64,000 bases of DNA, taken from Galeopsis tetrahit (taxonomy: Eukaryota > Streptophyta > Magnoliopsida > Lamiales > Lamiaceae). Every line of letters starts with the position of its first letter. Position 1 is the first letter of the stretch. Shown one piece after another: positions 1-12,491 of the stretch. The stretch lies in NCBI GenBank assembly GCA_963675135.1, contig OY776124.1, forward strand, positions 22,752,066 through 22,816,065. Direction: 5' to 3'. Under the pieces are notes generated by a model. That model had not been told where the DNA came from. It made no database searches and was given only the letters and a program-made list of their open reading frames with translations. A program made the position numbers and the translations under genes.

Positions 1-759
1 AAACTTTATGTTTTCTTTATTTTGCGGAAAATCACATTCGTTAGTGCTCAAAAACTCTATAGTTTAACCCACTATAATGTGGAAGCGCACTTTCTCCGAT
101 TCACACATTCTCTCTTTTTGAAAAGTTTCACTAACTACAAAAGAGTTAACCATTACCAATTCACATTGGTTCTAGGGTTGTTGTTTTCTATAATAGTATC
201 ATTTAACCTCTAATATACCAAAATGAAGTGTTTTGTAGGATTTCTTGGTGACCAAGCAAACTTTATGTTTTCTTTATTTTGCGGAAAATCACATTCGTTA
301 GTGCTCAAAAACTCTAGTTTATCCCACTATAATGTGGAAGTGCACTTTCTCCGATTCACTCATCCTCTCTTTTTGAAAAGTTTCACTAATTGCAAAAGAG
401 TTAATCATTACCAATTCACATTGGTTCTAGGGTTGTTGTTTTCTATAACTCGCTTATAGTGTCATTTAACCTCAAAACTACCAAGATGAAGTGTTTTGTA
501 TGATTGCTTGGTGACCAGGAAAACTTTATGTTTTCTTTATTTTGCGGAAAATCACATTCGTTAGTGCTAAAAAATCTATAGTTTATCCCACTATAATGTG
601 GAAGTGCACTTTCTCCGATTCACTCATTCTCTGTTTTTGAAAAGTTTCACTAATTGCAAAAGAGTTAACCATTACCAATTCACATTGGTTCTAGGGTTGT
701 TGTTTTCTATAATAGTGTCATTTAACCTCTAAAATACCAAAATGAAGTGTTTTGTAGGA

Positions 760-778
760 TTGCTTGGTGACCAAGCAA
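760..778. repeat. 19-bp palindrome, example of a dyad present in most monomers
   Basis: TTGCTTGGTGACCAAGCAA consists of two perfect 9-bp arms (760-768 and 770-778) around a central G. It sits about 18 bp into the monomer. The GGTGACC core is nearly invariant across the array while the arms vary by subtype (TTTCTTGGT, TTGCTAGGT, TTGTTTGGT on the left arm; ACCAGGAAA on the right arm of the TGTATGATTG subtype). It could extrude as a hairpin or bind a dimeric protein; neither is shown. Confidence 0.85.
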
Positions 779-845
779 ACTTTATGTTTTCTTTATTTTG
801 CGGAAAATCACATTCGTTAGTGCTCAAAAACTCTATAGTTTTATC

Positions 846-859
846 CCACTATAATGTGG
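846..859. repeat. CCAC-TATAAT-GTGG dyad, example from one monomer
   Basis: Four-base arms CCAC (846-849) and GTGG (856-859) flank TATAAT. The motif recurs in almost every monomer, with rare arm changes such as CCCCTATAATGTGG (4741, 6299, 8900), CCTACTATAATG and CCATTATAATG. In most monomers it runs straight into the 10-bp palindrome AAGTGCACTT (for example 1117-1126); the GTGGACGTGCAC subtype lacks that second palindrome. Confidence 0.75.
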
Positions 860-932
860 ACGTGCACTTTCTCCGATTCACTCATCCTCTCTTTTTGAAA
901 AGTTTCACTAATTGCAAAAGAGTTAACCATTA

Positions 933-956
933 CCAATTCACATTGGTTCTAGGGTT
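933..956. repeat. CCAAT-TCAC-ATTGG dyad followed by a telomere-type TAGGGTT heptamer
   Basis: 933-946 reads as 5-bp arms CCAAT/ATTGG with a 4-bp loop. Four bases later, 950-956 is TAGGGTT, one perfect unit of the plant telomere repeat TTTAGGG read in another phase. Both are conserved through the array; rare losses of the heptamer are seen near 7715 and 9529. ATTTGTTC replaces ATTGGTTC in some monomers, breaking the dyad. Confidence 0.8.
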
Positions 957-1742
957 GTTGTTTTCTATAATAGTGCCATTTAACCTCTAAAATACCAAAA
1001 TGAAGTGTTTTGTAGGATTGCTTGGTGACCAAGCAAACTTTATGTTTTCTTTATTTTGCGGAAAATCACATTCGTTAGTGCTAAAAAAATCTATAGTTTA
1101 TCCCACTATAATGTGGAAGTGCACTTTCTCCGATTCACTCATCCTCTCTTTTTGAAAAGTTTCACTAATTGCAAAAGAGTTAATCATTACCAATTCACAT
1201 TGGTTCTAGGGTTGTTGTTTTCTATAACTCGCTTATAGTGTCATTTAACCTCAAAACTACCAAGATGAAGTGTTTTGTATGATTGCTTGGTGACCAGGAA
1301 AACTTTATGTTTTCTTTATTTTGCGGAAAATCACATTCGTTAGTGCTAAAAAATCTATAGTTTATCCCACTATAATGTGGAAGTGCACTTTCTCCGATTC
1401 ACTCATTCTCTGTTTTTGAAAAGTTTCACTAATTGCAAAAGAGTTAACCATTACCAATTCACATTTGTTCTAGGGTTGTTGTTTTCTATAATAGTGTCAT
1501 TTAACCTCTAAAATACCAAAATGAAGTGTTTTGTAGGATTGCTAGGTGACCAAGCAAACTTTATGTTTTCTTTATTTTGCGGAAAATCACATTCGTTAGT
1601 GCTAAAAAAATCTATAGTTTATCCCACTATAATGTGGAAGTGCACTTTCTCCGATTCACACATTCTCTCTTTTTGAAAAGTTTCACTAAATACAAAAGAG
1701 TTAACCATTACCAATTCACATTGGTTCTAGGGTTGTTGTTTT

Positions 1743-1759
1743 CTATAACTCGTTTATAG
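1743..1759. repeat. CTATAA-CTCGT-TTATAG inverted repeat that marks long monomers
   Basis: Long monomers (about 265 bp) carry CTATAACTCGTTTATAG where short ones (about 257 bp) have CTATAATAG. The 8-bp difference lies inside the inverted repeat, so the long form has 6-bp arms and a 5-bp loop. Variants are CTCGCTTATAG in one subtype and CCCGTTTATAG in the 40402-45875 group. Confidence 0.8.
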
Positions 1760-2300
1760 TGCCATTTAACCTCTAATATACCAAAATGAAGTGTTTTGTA
1801 GGATTGCTTGGTGACCAAGCAAACTTTATGTTTTCTTTATTTTGCGGAAAATCACATTCGTTAGTGCTCAAAAACTCTATAGTTTTATCCCACTATAATG
1901 TGGACGTGCACTTTCTCCGATTCACTCATCCTCTCTTTTTGAAAAGTTTCACTAATTGCAAAAGAGTTAACCATTACCAATTCACATTGGTTCTAGGGTT
2001 GTTGTTTTCTATAATAGTGCCATTTAACCTCTAAAATACCAAAATGAAGTGTTTTGTAGGATTGCTAGGTGACCAAGCAAACTTTATGTTTTCTTTATTT
2101 TGCGGAAAATCACATTCGTTAGTGCTAAAAAAATCTATAGTTTATCCCACTATAATGTGGAAGTGCACTTTCTCCGATTCACTCATTCTCTGTTTTTGAA
2201 AAGTTTCACTAATTGCAAAAGAGTTAACCATTACCAATTCACATTGGTTCTAGGGTTGTTGTTTTCTATAATAGTGTCATTTAACCTCTAAAATACCAAA

Positions 2301-5300
2301 ATGAAGTGTTTTGTAGGATTGCTTGGTGACCAAGCAAACTTTATGTTTTCTTTATTTTGCGGAAAATCACATTCGTTAGTGCTCAAAAACTCTATAGTTT
2401 TATCCCACTATAATGTGGACGTGCACTTTCTCCGATTCACTCATCCTCTCTTTTTGAAAAGTTTCACTAATTGCAAAAGAGTTAACCATTACCAATTCAC
2501 ATTGGTTCTAGGGTTGTTGTTTTCTATAATAGTGCCATTTAACCTCTAAAATACCAAAATGAAGTGTTTTGTAGGATTGCTTGGTGACCAAGCAAACTTT
2601 ATGTTTTCTTTATTTTGCGGAAAATCACATTCGTTAGTGCTAAAAAAATCTATAGTTTATCCCACTATAATGTGGAAGTGCACTTTCTCCGATTCACTCA
2701 TCCTCTCTTTTTGAAAAGTTTCACTAATTGCAAAAGAGTTAATCATTACCAATTCACATTGGTTCTAGGGTTGTTGTTTTCTATAACTCGCTTATAGTGT
2801 CATTTAACCTCAAAACTACCAAGATGAAGTGTTTTGTATGATTGCTTGGTGACCAGGAAAACTTTATGTTTTCTTTATTTTGCGGAAAATCACATTCGTT
2901 AGTGCCAAAAAATCTATAGTTTATCCCACTATAATGTGGAAGTGCACTTTCTCCGATTCACTCATTCTCTGTTTTTGAAAAGTTTCACTAATTGCAAAAG
3001 AGTTAACCATTACCAATTCACATTTGTTCTAGGGTTGTTGTTTTCTATAATAGTGTCATTTAACCTCTAAAATACCAAAATGAAGTGTTTTGTAGGATTG
3101 CTAGGTGACCAAGCAAACTTTATGTTTTCTTTATTTTGCGGAAAATCACATTCGTTAGTGCTAAAAAAATCTATAGTTTATCCCACTATAATGTGGAAGT
3201 GCACTTTCTCCGATTCACACATTCTCTCTTTTTGAAAAGTTTCACTAAATACAAAAGAGTTAACCATTACCAATTCACATTGGTTCTAGGGTTGTTGTTT
3301 TCTATAACTCGTTTATAGTGCCATTTAACCTCTAATATACCAAAATGAAGTGTTTTGTAGGATTGCTTGGTGACCAAGCAAACTTTATGTTTTCTTTATT
3401 TTGCGGAAAATCACATTCGTTAGTGCTCAAAAACTCTATAGTTTTATCCCACTATAATGTGGACGTGCACTTTCTCCGATTCACTCATCCTCTCTTTTTG
3501 AAAAGTTTCACTAATTGCAAAAGAGTTAACCATTACCAATTCACATTGGTTCTAGGGTTGTTGTTTTCTATAATAGTGCCATTTAACCTCTAAAATACCA
3601 AAATGAAGTGTTTTGTAGGATTGCTAGGTGACCAAGCAAACTTTATGTTTTCTTTATTTTGCGGAAAATCACATTCGTTAGTGCTAAAAAAATCTATAGT
3701 TTATCCCACTATAATGTGGAAGTGCACTTTCTCCGATTCACTCATTCTCTGTTTTTGAAAAGTTTCACTAATTGCAAAAGAGTTAACCATTACCAATTCA
3801 CATTGGTTCTAGGGTTGTTGTTTTCTATAATAGTGTCATTTAACCTCTAAAATACCAAAATGAAGTGTTTTGTAGGATTGCTTGGTGACCAAGCAAACTT
3901 TATGTTTTCTTTATTTTGCGGAAAATCACATTCGTTAGTGCTCAAAAACTCTACAGTTTTATCCCACTATAATGTGGAAGTGCACTTTCTCCGATTTACT
4001 CATCCTCTCTTTTTGAAAAGTTTCACTAATTGCAAAAGAGTTAACAATTACCAATTCACATTGGTTCTAGGGTTGTTGTTTTCTATAATAGTGTCATTTA
4101 ACCTCTAAAATACCAAAATGAAGTGTTTTGTAGGATTGCTTGGTGACCAAGCAAACTTTATGTTTTCTTTATTTTGCGGAAAATCGCATTCGTCAGTGCT
4201 CAAAAACTCTATAGTTTAACCCACTATAATGTGGAAGTGCACTTTCATCGATTGACTCATTCTCTGTTTTTGAAAAGTTCACTAAGTTCAAAAGAGTTAA
4301 CCATTACCAATTCACATTGGTTCTAGGGTTGTTGTTTTCTATAACTCGTTTATAGTGCCATTTAACCTCTAATATACCAAAATGAAGTGTTTTGTAGGAT
4401 TGCTTGGTGACCAGGAAAACTTTATGTTTTCTTTATTTTGCGGAAAATCACATTCGTTAGTGCCAAAAAATCTATAGTTTATCCCACTATAATGTGGAAG
4501 TGCACTTTCTCCGATTCACTCATTCTCTGTTTTTGAAAAGTTTCACTAATTGCAAAAGAGTTAACCATTACCAATTCACATTTGTTCTAGGGTTGTTGTT
4601 TTCTATAATAGTGTCATTTAACCTCTAAAATACCAAAATGAAGTGTTTTGTAGGATTGCTAGGTGACCAAGCAAACTTTATGTTTTCTTTATTTTGCGGA
4701 AAATCACATTCGTTAGTGCTAAAAAAATCTATAGTTTATCCCCCTATAATGTGGAAGTGCACTTTCTCCGATTCACACATTCTCTCTTTTTGAAAAGTTT
4801 CACTAAATACAAAAGAGTTAACCATTACCAATTCACATTGGTTCTAGGGTTGTTGTTTTCTATAACTCGTTTATAGTGCCATTTAACCTCTAATATACCA
4901 AAATGAAGTGTTTTGTAGGATTGCTTGGTGACCAAGCAAACTTTATGTTTTCTTTATTTTGCGGAAAATCACATTCGTTAGTGCTCAAAAACTCTATAGT
5001 TTTATCCCACTATAATGTGGACGTGCACTTTCTCCGATTCACTCATCCTCTCTTTTTGAAAAGTTTCACTAATTGCAAAAGAGTTAACCATTACCAATTC
5101 ACATTGGTTCTAGGGTTGTTGTTTTCTATAATAGTGCCATTTAACCTCTAAAATACCAAAATGAAGTGTTTTGTAGGATTGCTAGGTGACCAAGCAAACT
5201 TTATGTTTTCTTTATTTTGCGGAAAATCACATTCGTTAGTGCTAAAAAAATCTATAGTTTATCCCACTATAATGTGGAAGTGCACTTTCTCCGATTCACT

Positions 5301-8300
5301 CATTCTCTGTTTTTGAAAAGTTTCACTAATTGCAAAAGAGTTAACCATTACCAATTCACATTGGTTCTAGGGTTGTTGTTTTCTATAATAGTGTCATTTA
5401 ACCTCTAAAATACCAAAATGAAGTGTTTTGTAGGATTGCTTGGTGACCAAGCAAACTTTATGTTTTCTTTATTTTGCGGAAAATCACATTCGTTAGTGCT
5501 CAAAAACTCTACAGTTTTATCCCACTATAATGTGGAAGAGCACTTTCTCCGATTTACTCATCCTCTCTTTTTGAAAAGTTTCACTAATTGCAAAAGAGTT
5601 AACAATTACCAATTCACATTGGTTCTAGGGTTGTTGTTTTCTATAATAGTGTCATTTAACCTCTAAAATACCAAAATGAAGTGTTTTGTAGGATTGCTTG
5701 GTGACCAAGCAAACTTTATGTTTTCTTTATTTTGCGGAAAATCGCATTCGTCAGTGCTCAAAAACTCTATAGTTTAACCCACTATAATGTGGAAGTGCAC
5801 TTTCATCGATTGACTCATTCTCTGTTTTTGAAAAGTTCACTAAGTTCAAAAGAGTTAACCATTACCAATTCACATTGGTTCTAGGGTTGTTGTTTTCTAT
5901 AACTCGTTTATAGTGCCATTTAACCTCTAATATACCAAAATGAAGTGTTTTGTAGGATTGCTTGGTGACCAGGAAAACTTTATGTTTTCTTTATTTTGCG
6001 GAAAATCACATTCGTTACTGCCAAAAAATCTATAGTTTATCCCACTATAATGTGGAAGTGCACTTTCTCCGATTCACTCATTCTCTGTTTTTGAAAAGTT
6101 TCACTAATTGCAAAAGAGTTAACCATTACCAATTCACATTTGTTCTAGGGTTGTTGTTTTCTATAATAGTGTCATTTAACCTCTAAAATACCAAAATGAA
6201 GTGTTTTGTAGGATTGCTAGGTGACCAAGCAAACTTTATGTTTTCTTTATTTTGCGGAAAATCACATTCGTTAGTGCTAAAAAAATCTATAGTTTATCCC
6301 CCTATAATGTGGAAGTGCACTTTCTCCGATTCACACATTCTCTCTTTTTGAAAAGTTTCACTAAATACAAAAGAGTTAACCATTACCAATTCACATTGGT
6401 TCTAGGGTTGTTGTTTTCTATAACTCGTTTATAGTGCCATTTAACCTCTAATATACCAAAATGAAGTGTTTTGTAGGATTGCTTGGTGACCAAGCAAACT
6501 TTATGTTTTCTTTATTTTGCGGAAAATCACATTCGTTAGTGCTCAAAAACTCTATAGTTTTATCCCACTATAATGTGGACGTGCACTTTCTCCGATTCAC
6601 TCATCCTCTCTTTTTGAAAAGTTTCACTAATTGCAAAAGAGTTAACCATTACCAATTCACATTGGTTCTAGGGTTGTTGTTTTCTATAATAGTGCCATTT
6701 AACCTCTAAAATACCAAAATGAAGTGTTTTGTAGGATTGCTTGGTGACCAAGCAAACTTTATGTTTTCTTTATTTTGCGGAAAATCACATTCGTTAGTGC
6801 TAAAAAAATCTATAGTTTATCCCACTATAATGTGGAAGTGCACTTTCTCCGATTCACTCATCCTCTCTTTTTGAAAAGTTTCACTAATTGCAAAAGAGTT
6901 AATCATTACCAATTCACATTGGTTCTAGGGTTGTTGTTTTCTATAACTCGCTTATAGTGTCATTTAACCTCAAAACTACCAAGATGAAGTGTTTTGTATG
7001 ATTGCTTGGTGACCAGGAAAACTTTATGTTTTCTTTATTTTGCGGAAAATCACATTCGTTAGTGCCAAAAAATCTATAGTTTATCCCACTATAATGTGGA
7101 AGTGCACTTTCTCCGATTCACTCATTCTCTGTTTTTGAAAAGTTTCACTAATTGCAAAAGAGTTAACCATTACCAATTCACATTTGTTCTAGGGTTGTTG
7201 TTTTCTATAATAGTGTCATTTAACCTCTAAAATACCAAAATGAAGTGTTTTGTAGGATTGTTAGGTGACCAAGCAAACTTTATGTTTTCTTTATTTTGCG
7301 GAAAATCACATTCGTTAGTGCTAAAAAAATCTATAGTTTATCCCACTATAATGTGGAAGTGCACTTTCTCCGATTCACACATTCTCTCTTTTTGAAAAGT
7401 TTCACTAAATACAAAAGAGTTAACCATTACCAATTCACATTGGTTCTAGGGTTGTTGTTTTCTATAACTCGTTTATAGTGCCATTTAACCTCTAATATAC
7501 CAAAATGAAGTGTTTTGTAGGATTGCTTGGTGACCAAGCAAACTTTATGTTTTCTTTATTTTGCGGAAAATCACATTCGTTAGTGCTCAAAAACTCTATA
7601 GTTTTATCCCACTATAATGTGGACGTGCACTTTCTCCGATTCACTCATCCTCTCTTTTTGAAAAGTTTCACTAATTGCAAAAGAGTTAACCATTACCAAT
7701 TCACATTGGTTCTAGTGTTGTTGTTTTCTATAATAGTGCCATTTAACCTCTAAAATACCAAAATGAAGTGTTTTGTAGGATTGCTAGGTGACCAAGCAAA
7801 CTTTATGTTTTCTTTATTTTGCGGAAAATCACATTCGTTAGTGCTAAAAAAATCTATAGTTTATCCCACTATAATGTGGAAGTGCACTTTCTCCGATTCA
7901 CTCATTCTCTGTTTTTGAAAAGTTTCACTAATTGCAAAAGAGTTAACCATTACCAATTCACATTGGTTCTAGGGTTGTTGTTTTCTATAATAGTGTCATT
8001 TAACCTCTAAAATACCAAAATGAAGTGTTTTGTAGGATTGCTTGGTGACCAAGCAAACTTTATGTTTTCTTTATTTTGCGGAAAATCACATTCGTTAGTG
8101 CTCAAAAACTCTACAGTTTTATCCCACTATAATGTGGAAGTGCACTTTCTCCGATTTACTCATCCTCTCTTTTTGAAAAGTTTCACTAATTGCAAAAGAG
8201 TTAACAATTACCAATTCACATTGGTTCTAGGGTTGTTGTTTTCTATAATAGTGTCATTTAACCTCTAAAATACCAAAATGAAGTGTTTTGTAGGATTGCT

Positions 8301-10099
8301 TGGTGACCAAGCAAACTTTATGTTTTCTTTATTTTGCGGAAAATCGCATTCGTCAGTGCTCAAAAACTCTATAGTTTAACCCACTATAATGTGGAAGTGC
8401 ACTTTCATCGATTGACTCATTCTCTGTTTTTGAAAAGTTCACTAAGTTCAAAAGAGTTAACCATTACCAATTCACATTGGTTCTAGGGTTGTTGTTTTCT
8501 ATAACTCGTTTATAGTGCCATTTAACCTCTAATATACCAAAATGAAGTGTTTTGTAGGATTGCTTGGTGACCAGGAAAACTTTATGTTTTCTTTATTTTG
8601 CGGAAAATCACATTCGTTAGTGCCAAAAAATCTATAGTTTATCCCACTATAATGTGGAAGTGCACTTTCTCCGATTCACTCATTCTCTGTTTTTGAAAAG
8701 TTTCACTAATTGCAAAAGAGTTAACCATTACCAATTCACATTTGTTCTAGGGTTGTTGTTTTCTATAATAGTGTCATTTAACCTCTAAAATACCAAAATG
8801 AAGTGTTTTGTAGGATTGCTAGGTGACCAAGCAAACTTTATGTTTTCTTTATTTTGCGGAAAATCACATTCGTTAGTGCTAAAAAAATCTATAGTTTATC
8901 CCCCTATAATGTGGAAGTGCACTTTCTCCGATTCACACATTCTCTCTTTTTGAAAAGTTTCACTAAATACAAAAGAGTTAACCATTACCAATTCACATTG
9001 GTTCTAGGGTTGTTGTTTTCTATAACTCGTTTATAGTGCCATTTAACCTCTAATATACCAAAATGAAGTGTTTTGTAGGATTGCTTGGTGACCAAGCAAA
9101 CTTTATGTTTTCTTTATTTTGCGGAAAATCACATTCGTTAGTGCTCAAAAACTCTATAGTTTTATCCCACTATAATGTGGACGTGCACTTTCTCCGATTC
9201 ACTCATCCTCTCTTTTTGAAAAGTTTCACTAATTGCAAAAGAGTTAACCATTACCAATTCACATTGGTTCTAGGGTTGTTGTTTTCTATAATAGTGCCAT
9301 TTAACCTCTAAAATACCAAAATGAAGTGTTTTGTAGGATTGCTAGGTGACCAAGCAAACTTTATGTTTTCTTTATTTTGCGGAAAATCACATTCGTTAGT
9401 GCTAAAAAAATCTATAGTTTATCCCACTATAATGTGGAAGTGCACTTTCTCCGATTCACTCATTCTCTGTTTTTGAAAAGTTTCACTAATTGCAAAAGAG
9501 TTAACCATTACCAATTCACATTGGTTCTATGGTTGTTGTTTTCTATAATAGTGTCATTTAACCTCTAAAATACCAAAATGAAGTGTTTTGTAGGATTGCT
9601 TGGTGACCAAGCAAACTTTATGTTTTGTTTATTTTGCGGAAAATCACATTCGTTAGTGCTCAAAAACTCTACAGTTTTATCCCACTATAATGTGGAAGTG
9701 CACTTTCTCCGATTTACTCATCCTCTCTTTTTGAAAAGTTTCACTAATTGCAAAAGAGTTAACAATTACCAATTCACATTGGTTCTAGGGTTGTTGTTTT
9801 CTATAATAGTGTCATTTAACCTCTAAAATACCAAAATGAAGTGTTTTGTAGGATTGCTTGGTGACCAAGCAAACTTTATGTTTTCTTTATTTTGCGGAAA
9901 ATCGCATTCGTCAGTGCTCAAAAACTCTATAGTTTAACCCACTATAATGTGGAAGTGCACTTTCATCGATTGACTCATTCTCTGTTTTTGAAAAGTTCAC
10001 TAAGTTCAAAAGAGTTAACCATTACCAATTCACATTGGTTCTAGGGTTGTTGTTTTCTATAACTCGTTTATAGTGCCATTTAACCTCTAATATACCAAA
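2301..10099 (+). repeat. Segmental duplication of ~3.64 kb (14 monomers) at 4160-bp offset
   Basis: The block 2301-5939 recurs at 6461-10099. Paired landmarks 2301/6461, 2615/6775, 3136/7296, 3659/7819, 3860/8020, 4694/8854, 5217/9377 and 5418/9578 are all 4160 bp apart. The duplicated part covers 14 monomers and the two monomers between the copies (5940-6460) belong to the shorter 6-monomer periodicity. Private differences such as GGAAGAGCAC near 5535, CTAGTGTTG near 7715 and CTATGGTTG near 9529 show that each copy has since collected its own mutations. Confidence 0.8.
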
Positions 10100-12491
10100 A
10101 TGAAGTGTTTTGTAGGATTGCTTGGTGACCAAGCAAACTTTATGTTTTCTTTATTTTGCGGAAAATCACATTCGTTAGTGCTAAAAAACTCTATAGTTTT
10201 ATCCCACTATAATGTGGAAGTGCACTTTCTCCGATTCACTCATCCTCTCTTTTTGAAAAGTTTCACTAATTGCAAAAGAGTTAACAATTACCAATTCACA
10301 TTGGTTCTAGGGTTGTTGTTTTCTATAATAGTGTCATTTAACCTATAAAATACCAAAATGAAGTGTTTTGTAGGATTGCTTGGTGACCAAGCAAACTTTA
10401 TGTTTTCTTTATTTTGCGGAAAATCGCATTCGTTAGTGCTAAAAAATTCTATAGTTTATCCCACTATAATGTGGAAGTGCACTTTCTCCGATTCATACAT
10501 TCTCTCTTTTTGAAAAGTTTCACTAATTGCAAAAGAGTTAACCATTACCAATTCACATTGGTTCTAGGGTTGTTGTTTTCTATAACTCGTTTATAGTGCC
10601 ATTTAACCTCTAAAATACCAAAATGAAGTGTTTTGTAGGATTGTTTGGTGACCAAGCAAACTTTATGTTTTCTTTATTTTGCGGAAATTCACATTCGTTA
10701 GTGCTCAAAAACTCTATAGTTTTATCCCACTATAATGTGGACGTGCACTTTCTCCGATTCACTCATCCTCTCTTTTTGAAAAGTTTCACTTATTGCAAAA
10801 GAGTTAACCATTACCAATTCACATTGGTTCTAGGGTTGTTGTTTTCTATAATAGTGTCATTTAACCTCTAAAATACCAAAATGAAGTGTTTTGTAGGATT
10901 GCTTGGTGACCAAGCAAACTTTATGTTTTCTTTATTTTGCGGAAAATCACATTCGTTAGTGCTCAAAAACTCTAGTTTATCCTACTATAATGTGGAAGTG
11001 CACTTTCTCCGATTCACACATTCTCTCTTTTTGAAAAGTTTCACTAACTACAAAAGAGTTAACCATTACCAATTCACATTGGTTCTAGGGTTGTTGTTTT
11101 CTATAACTCGTTTATAGTGCCATTTAACCTCTAATATACCAAAATGAAGTGTTTTGTAGGATTTCTTGGTGACCAAGCAAACTTTATGTTTTCTTTATTT
11201 TGCGGAAAATCACATTCGTTAGTGCTCAAAAACTCTAGTTTATCCCACTATAATGTGGAAGTGCACTTTCTCCGATTCACTGATCCTCTCTTTTTGAAAA
11301 GTTTCACTAATTGCAAAAGAGTTAATCATTACCAATTCACATTGGTTCTAGGGTTGTTGTTTTCTATAACTCGTTTATAGTGTCATTTAACCTCAAAACT
11401 ACCAAGATGAAGTGTTTTGTATGATTGCTTGGTGACCAGGAAAACTTTATGTTTTCTTTATTTTGCGGAAAATCACATTCGTTAGTGCTAAAAAATCTAT
11501 AGTTTATCCCACTATAATGTGGAAGTGCACTTTCGCCGATTCACTCATTCTCTGTTTTTGAAAAGTTTCCCTAATTGCAAAAGAGTTAACCATTACCAAT
11601 TCACATTGGTTCTAGGGTTGTTGTTTTCTATAATAGTGTCATTTAACCTCTAAAATACCAAAATGAAGTGTTTTGTAGGATTGCTTGGTGACCAAGCAAA
11701 CTTTATGTTTTCTTTATTTTGCGGAAAATCACATTCGTTAGTGCTCAAAAACTCTATAGTTTTATCCCACTATAATGTGGACGTGCACTTTCTCCGATTC
11801 ACTCATCCTCTCTTTTTGAAAAGTTTCACTAATTGCAAAAGAGTTAACCATTACCAATTCACATTTGTTCTAGGGTTTTTGTTTTCTATAATAGTGCCAT
11901 TTAACCTCTACAATACCAAAATGAAGTGTTTTGTAGGATTGCTTGGTGACCAAGCAAACTTTATGTTTTCTTTATTTTGCGGAAAATCACATTCGTTAGT
12001 GCTAAAAAAATCTATAGTTTATCCCACTATAATGTGGAAGTGCACTTTCTCCGATTCACTCATTCTCTGTTTTTGAAAAGTTTCACTAATTGCAAAAGAG
12101 TTAACCATTACCAATTCACATTGGTTCTAGGGTTGTTGTTTTCTATAATAGTGTCATTTAACCTCTAAAATACCAAAATGAAGTGTTTTGTAGGATTGCT
12201 TGGTGACCAAGCAAACTTTATGTTTTCTTTATTTTGCGGAAAATCACATTCGTTAGTGCTCAAAAACTCTATAGTTTTATCCCACTATAATGTGGAAGTG
12301 CACTTTCTCCGATTCACTCATCCTCTCTTTTTGAAAAGTTTCACTAATTGCAAAAGAGTTAACAATTACCAATTCACATTGGTTCTAGGGTTGTTGTTTT
12401 CTATAATAGTGTCATTTAACCTCTAAAATACCAAAATGAAGTGTTTTGTAGGATTGCTTGGTGACCAAGCAAACTTTATGTTTTCTTTATT
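9578..12491 (+). repeat. Three-copy ~2.9-kb satellite block, copy A (empty site for the retrotransposon)
   Basis: This block recurs at 16587-17526 plus 30703-~32690 (copy B, broken by the retrotransposon) and at 33406-~36330 (copy C). Landmarks 10623/30813/34451, 10881/31071/34709, 11144/31334/34972, 11977/32167/35805 and 12178/32368/36006 keep constant offsets of 20,190 and 3638. All three share an unusual monomer whose usual CCTCTAAAAT is CCTCTACAAT (C at 11911, 32101, 35739). AAAAG at 10513-10517 is the undisturbed counterpart of the target site used at 17522-17526. Copies A and B also share TGCAAGAAATCGC (12493, 32683), which copy C lacks. Confidence 0.82.

Larger units (their letters stand above)
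742..3859 (+). repeat. Higher-order repeat, 6 monomers, 1559 bp, two tandem units
   Basis: Six consecutive monomers at 742-2300 recur in the same order at 2301-3859. Diagnostic positions 742/2301, 1056/2615, 1577/3136, 1786/3345 and 2100/3659 all differ by exactly 1559. The unit contains one TGTATGATTG/ACCAGGAAAAC-type monomer and one long monomer with CTAAATACAAAAG. Degenerate further units with a 1558-bp step follow (3860/5418, 4694/6252, 4903/6461, and again 7296/8854, 8020/9578), in which the first two monomers have been replaced by other subtypes. Unequal exchange or replication slippage over six monomers is the simple explanation. Confidence 0.85.

Noticed and set aside
850..855. TATAAT in every monomer as a promoter
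   Set aside because: It is a bacterial -10 type string with no partner element, in plant nuclear DNA, and is better described as the loop of the CCAC/GTGG dyad.
742..1000. CENP-B box in the satellite monomer
   Set aside because: ATTCGTTAGTGC looks like the first half of the box but the required downstream A and CGGG positions are absent.
11663..12076. 137-aa ORF spanning two monomers (also 31853-32266 and 35491-35904)
   Set aside because: It results from one substitution turning the usual TAA into TAC (C at 11911, 32101, 35739). The continuation falls into a different frame of the next monomer. It is useful as a marker of the three duplicated blocks but not as a gene.
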